Part shown: positions 7,686-10,228 of the stretch, piece by piece
Layout: the number at the start of each line of letters is the position of its first letter
How positions within the stretch are numbered: the stretch's first letter is position 1
Origin: Flavobacteriales bacterium CG18_big_fil_WC_8_21_14_2_50_32_9
Lineage (GTDB): Bacteria; Bacteroidota; Bacteroidia; Flavobacteriales_E; Vicingaceae
DNA: 10,228 nt
Assembly: GCA_002770955.1 (NCBI GenBank)
Contig: PCUH01000075.1
Coordinates: 13,165-23,392 of the forward strand
Direction: 5' to 3'
Position numbers and translations under genes: made by a program
Notes under the pieces: generated by a model
What the model saw: only the letters and a program-made list of their open reading frames with translations
Databases searched by the model: none
Told to the model about the DNA's origin: nothing

Positions 7686-7719
7686 AAAAAAAAGCAGTAA
7701 ATCCAATCGACTTACTGCT
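7686..7719 (-). terminator. Intrinsic terminator of the 65-residue protein gene
   Basis: Read on the minus strand, AGCAGTAA and TTACTGCT (7712-7719 and 7693-7700) form an 8-bp stem. After one mismatch TC/GA (7702-7703 and 7709-7710) adds two more pairs around a 5-nt loop. The stem is followed directly by a run of seven T (7692-7686). This is a classical Rho-independent terminator for minus-strand transcripts. It begins 22 nt past the stop codon of the small gene. On the plus strand there is no T-run, so it is one-directional. Confidence 0.8.
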
Positions 7720-7741
7720 ATTCATTAAAAATGAAAAAAAA

Positions 7742-7939
7742 TTAATTTAAAACCATTTCAAATACATTCATATATTTTGATTTTCTAATACTTAGAGATT
7801 TAGAATAATTCAAAAGTGCTGCAACTGTAGTTTTTTTTGGAGAAAACTCCTTTTGATTTTTTTTACAGAAAAGGAGGCTTTTTAGCTCTTTTTCTTCTTT
7901 GTTTAATGCTTGATAATTAAAAATAGTAATTTGATTCAT
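7742..7939 (-). CDS. Small basic hypothetical protein (65 residues)
   Basis: The gene encodes 65 residues, rich in Lys and Ser and without a signal peptide or membrane segment. The C-terminal half, TVAALLNYSKSLSIRKSKYMNVFEMVLN, has a helix-then-strand look (a 'xxxILNYSKSLxxxxxK...xEMVLN' pattern). I have the impression of similar short proteins in other Bacteroidota, but I cannot name a family or confirm this. Support for a real gene comes from the intrinsic terminator just past its stop and from its own ATG in an AT-rich gap. No strong promoter is visible; TTAATTTG (7985-7992) is a 7-of-8 match to the -7 box. It lies 78 nt downstream of mltG on the same strand, so read-through from the mltG operon is also possible. 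Function unknown. Confidence 0.65.
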   Translation of the reverse strand: MNQITIFNYQALNKEEKELKSLLFCKKNQKEFSPKKTTVAALLNYSKSLSIRKSKYMNVFEMVLN

Positions 7940-8017
7940 AGGCTAGTTTAGTTTTTTATTTTTTTATCAATATAAACTATAAATCAAATTAAATATTGTT
8001 TCGAGGATAAAAAAAAA

Positions 8018-9058
8018 TTAATTATAAATTTTACGTCTGTTGAGTTCTTTTTGAAAATTCCTGGCATTTACCAAATGTTCATTGTAATTAATTGCAAAAG
8101 CATGATAACCAGAAAAATCAGCCTTCGCACACATGTAAATATAATTGTGTTTTTCGTAATTCAATACTGCATCTAACGATGAAATTTCTGGTAAATTAAT
8201 AGGTCCAGGAGGTAATCCTTGATAAATGTATGTATTATAAGGAGTATTTGTTTGTATGTGTTTGGTTAATACTCTGTTAATATTAAAATCACCAATTCCA
8301 TAAACCACAGTTGGGTCAGATTGCAACAACATTCCTTTTTTTAGTCTGTTGATGTATAAACCTGCAATTTTAGGTCGTTCATCTCTATAAACAGATTGTT
8401 CTGCTTGAACAATAGAAGCTAAAATAGAAACTTCCGATTGGGTTAAATTAATCGCTCGTGCTTTTGCTTTTCGTTCTTCTGTCCAAAATTTCTTGTACTC
8501 GTCAGCCATACGTTTCACAAATTGTTCTGCAGAAGTGTTCCAATAAAACTCATAGGTATCAGGTAAAAAAAGCGTTAGAATAGTGATGGTGTTAAAACCA
8601 TAGCTTGATGTAAATGATTTATCGGTTAATAAATTATAAAGCGACAAACTATCACATTCTAAGTTCTTTGATACTACCCCAGATAGTTCTTTAATTGTTT
8701 TAACATTGAAAATGGTAAATTTTACGGGTGATTGATTTCCTGAGCGCAACAAATCTATTAATTGGTTGTTGCTCATTCCTTCTTTAAGTTTATATCGCCC
8801 TGGTTTTACATTATTGATGAAATTAGATTTTTTTTCTGAAACCCATTTAAAAGAAACTCTATCAATGATATAACCTTGTTCGTATAAACTATTGATTAAA
8901 TCATCATAAGTAAAATGACTATACACATAAAAATAGTCGGAATTGGTGTTTTTCAAGGTTACGTTTGGTTGATAAACACGTTGATACATATCATAAACAT
9001 AATAACCTCCCGCAAAAATTACAATTAAAAGTAAGGATATGAATATTTTTTTAAGCAT
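8018..9058 (-). CDS. mltG: Endolytic murein transglycosylase MltG
   Basis: A 346-residue, single-pass inner-membrane lytic transglycosylase (YceG/MltG family) that cleaves nascent peptidoglycan strands and is thought to set glycan length. Residues 4-22 form the N-terminal membrane anchor. A LysM-like region covers about 42-105. The catalytic domain (about 115-345) shows FLPDTYEFYW (164-173), ASIVQAEQS (214-222) with Glu220 at the position of the catalytic Glu of E. coli MltG, ERPKIAGLYINRL (227-239), LQSDPTVVYG (245-254) and YNTYIYQGLPPGPI (274-287). The length is normal. It is the last gene of a minus-strand train, 15 nt after the GNAT gene. In many Bacteroidota a GNAT gene precedes mltG, so this pairing is expected. 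No strong terminator follows; only a weak all-AT stem and T-run overlap the stop codon. Confidence 0.96.
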   Translation of the reverse strand: MLKKIFISLLLIVIFAGGYYVYDMYQRVYQPNVTLKNTNSDYFYVYSHFTYDDLINSLYEQGYIIDRVSFKWVSEKKSNFINNVKPGRYKLKEGMSNNQLIDLLRSGNQSPVKFTIFNVKTIKELSGVVSKNLECDSLSLYNLLTDKSFTSSYGFNTITILTLFLPDTYEFYWNTSAEQFVKRMADEYKKFWTEERKAKARAINLTQSEVSILASIVQAEQSVYRDERPKIAGLYINRLKKGMLLQSDPTVVYGIGDFNINRVLTKHIQTNTPYNTYIYQGLPPGPINLPEISSLDAVLNYEKHNYIYMCAKADFSGYHAFAINYNEHLVNARNFQKELNRRKIYN

Positions 9059-9073
9059 AAATTGGTTTCAAAG

Positions 9074-9577
9074 TTATTTGTTACATTTAATTTCGTAATA
9101 CCGCATTATTTTCTCATTTCTAAAGTTATCCTTAACAAATTTAAAATTACACTTTTCAAATAAACAAATACTTGAACTATTATTTTTATCAATTTCCGCA
9201 AAAATAGTAACTAAGTTGAATTGATTGAATGAAAGATGAAGTAATAAATTCAAAGCTTGTGTAGCAAATCCTTTATTTCTAAGTTCTTTTTCACCGATTA
9301 AAATGCCTACTCCTGCTTTTTTTAATTTTGCATCATACTCAAATAAATCTATGCAACCGATAGGTTTATGATTGCCTTCAAAACAAATCATAAACCGCAT
9401 TTGACCGTGTGTATAAATATGTTGGTTTGATGCCGCAAAAAACACAATTTCTTCTTTTGAAAAAGGAGCTGTTGTACTGCTTACCTCCCAATTTTCAACA
9501 TCATTTTCCCAATCTAAAAGAATTGGTACATCGGTTAAAATTACTTCTCTTAAAAATATTTTTTGATTAGCTAACAT
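9074..9577 (-). CDS. GNAT family N-acetyltransferase (RimJ/RimL-like)
   Basis: A 167-residue cytosolic acetyltransferase that would move an acetyl group from acetyl-CoA to an amine. The order of GNAT elements is clear: an N-terminal strand with IFLREVILTDVPILLDW (7-23), a central strand with PIGCIDLFEYD (72-82), motif A GVGILIGEKELRNKGFATQAL (89-109) whose RNKGFA (100-105) is the pyrophosphate-binding loop, and the C-terminal N-x-x-S...LFEKCNFKF (132-147). This pattern is closest to the RimJ/RimL/SpeG-like branch, but the substrate cannot be predicted. The ATG at 9577 overlaps the stop of the upstream gene by 7 nt, which suggests translational coupling, and mltG follows after 15 nt. A link to cell-wall synthesis is suggested only by this neighbourhood. 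Confidence 0.93.
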   Translation of the reverse strand: MLANQKIFLREVILTDVPILLDWENDVENWEVSSTTAPFSKEEIVFFAASNQHIYTHGQMRFMICFEGNHKPIGCIDLFEYDAKLKKAGVGILIGEKELRNKGFATQALNLLLHLSFNQFNLVTIFAEIDKNNSSSICLFEKCNFKFVKDNFRNEKIMRYYEIKCNK

Positions 9578-10128
9578 GTTACTTCTTTACGGTTTAATGC
9601 CTCTAAGCAATTTAGTATATCCTCTTTGGTGTAGGTTTTTAATAAAAATTCATTTTGATTTATATTTCTTTCTAAATTTAGATGATATGTATTGATAATT
9701 AATTGGTTTTCTATTAACAATGGAATTAAATCAAAAATAAAATTTACTTGAGAAGTATTAAGCTGGTAAGCTTCATTAAAAAACAATTTAAGCGGAGAAA
9801 TACAACTTGTTGTTTCCGAAATTTTCTGAAACTGCTTAATTGCATTTTTTAAGCTCAAAACAAGATTTTCTTCCTCACTTTCTTTAGGTTGATGTATTTC
9901 AAAAAAAATTGTTTTAGTGAATTTTTTAATGATGGAAGTTGAAAATTCAGAAGCATCAACACCTAAATTAGGTTCTTGCAAGGTAATATCATAGCGTTTG
10001 CCATTAAAAATAATTCCTAAATGTGGTGGAATTCGAGTTGCTCTATACATAAACACAAAAAGCCCTTTTTCTAGCTTATTTATTGGTAGTTCTGCATTGA
10101 TTTTTATGGAAAAATGAATATTATTCAT
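9571..10128 (-). CDS. Uncharacterised 185-residue protein, possibly a permuted NlpC/P60-like fold
   Basis: I do not recognise a named family. There is no signal peptide or membrane helix, so a cytosolic location is likely. The first half has KLEKGLFVFMYRATRIPPHLGII followed by FNGKRYDITL: a beta hairpin with His36 in an 'H-x-G-I' setting. Then come GVDASEF and a strand TIFFEI (about 73-78), a helix (about 88-102), and TSCISPLKLFFNEAYQL with Cys109. This order (His strand, 'G-V' turn, strand, helix, Cys at the start of a helix) resembles circularly permuted papain-like proteins of the YiiX/LRAT type. That is inference from the pattern only; the Cys may not be catalytic. The gene starts 12 nt after an outer-membrane-protein stop and overlaps the GNAT gene by 7 nt, so it belongs to the mltG gene train. 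Confidence 0.85.
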   Translation of the reverse strand: MNNIHFSIKINAELPINKLEKGLFVFMYRATRIPPHLGIIFNGKRYDITLQEPNLGVDASEFSTSIIKKFTKTIFFEIHQPKESEEENLVLSLKNAIKQFQKISETTSCISPLKLFFNEAYQLNTSQVNFIFDLIPLLIENQLIINTYHLNLERNINQNEFLLKTYTKEDILNCLEALNRKEVTC

Positions 10129-10140
10129 AAAATAAAAACA

Positions 10141-10228
10141 CTAAAAATCAACGTGTAACTTTAAGTTTAACTGTCTTGATGTAAGATAATTTGGTACAGC
10201 AAAATTTCTCCCTGTAACATCTTCAACC
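10141..10228 (-). CDS. Outer-membrane beta-barrel protein, C-terminal end only (5' end outside window)
   Basis: On the minus strand a frame enters at the right edge and stops with TAG at 10141-10143, giving the last 28 residues. They read VEDVTGRNFAVPNY, then LTSRQLNLKLHVDF. The 'GRNF' turn followed by a final alternating strand ending in Phe is typical of outer-membrane barrels, and especially of the last strands of TonB-dependent receptors. The fragment is too short to assign a family. Its stop lies 12 nt before the ATG of the 185-residue protein on the same strand, so it is probably the upstream member of that operon. Confidence 0.6.
   Translation of the reverse strand, partial: VEDVTGRNFAVPNYLTSRQLNLKLHVDF

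Noticed and set aside
8008..8032. Weak terminator after mltG (AAAATT / AATTTT stem, T-run)
   Set aside because: The six-pair stem is made only of A/T pairs and overlaps the stop codon; it is too weak to call in DNA this AT-rich.

Overview
The window is strongly AT-rich and looks like the chromosome of a Bacteroidota member, probably in or near the Flavobacteriia. The evidence is a DUF5686/carboxypeptidase-regulatory-like outer-membrane protein, a Rho factor with a long polar low-complexity N-terminal insert, a DUF4199-type membrane protein, a DUF7948/SBBP surface protein, AT-rich start regions without clear Shine-Dalgarno sites, and -7 boxes of the TAnnTTTG type used by the Bacteroidota housekeeping sigma factor. 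I see no tRNA, rRNA, CRISPR array, transposase or phage gene. It reads mostly as ordinary chromosome.

Left part (1-3520, minus strand): a large secreted DUF7948/SBBP protein runs off the left edge (1-909). Upstream of it lies the DUF5686 outer-membrane barrel gene (953-3520). A 344-bp AT-rich divergent spacer (3521-3864) carries a good -7 box for DUF5686 and only a weak candidate for rho.

Centre (3865-7623): rho on the plus strand is followed by an unusual pair of oppositely oriented arrays of TTAG-type heptads (5575-5655). These form an 18-bp perfect inverted repeat and end three bases before the DUF4199 membrane-protein gene. DUF4199 converges on, and overlaps by 18 nt at the stop codons, a minus-strand group II PLP-dependent decarboxylase that has its own -7 box.

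Right part (7686-10228, minus strand): a 65-residue small protein gene is followed by a clear intrinsic terminator, which separates it from the decarboxylase. Upstream is a compact gene train: the 3' end of an outer-membrane barrel (possibly a TonB-dependent receptor), then a 185-residue unknown protein, a GNAT acetyltransferase and MltG. Spacings are 12 nt, a 7-nt overlap and 15 nt, so these are probably co-transcribed. MltG cuts nascent peptidoglycan. The 185-residue protein has a His-then-Cys layout reminiscent of circularly permuted NlpC/P60 (YiiX/LRAT-like) proteins, which is inference only.

The most unexplained items are the heptad inverted repeat after rho, the possible permuted papain-like protein upstream of the GNAT/MltG pair, and the 65-residue protein with its own terminator. 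I found no convincing multi-gene new system.
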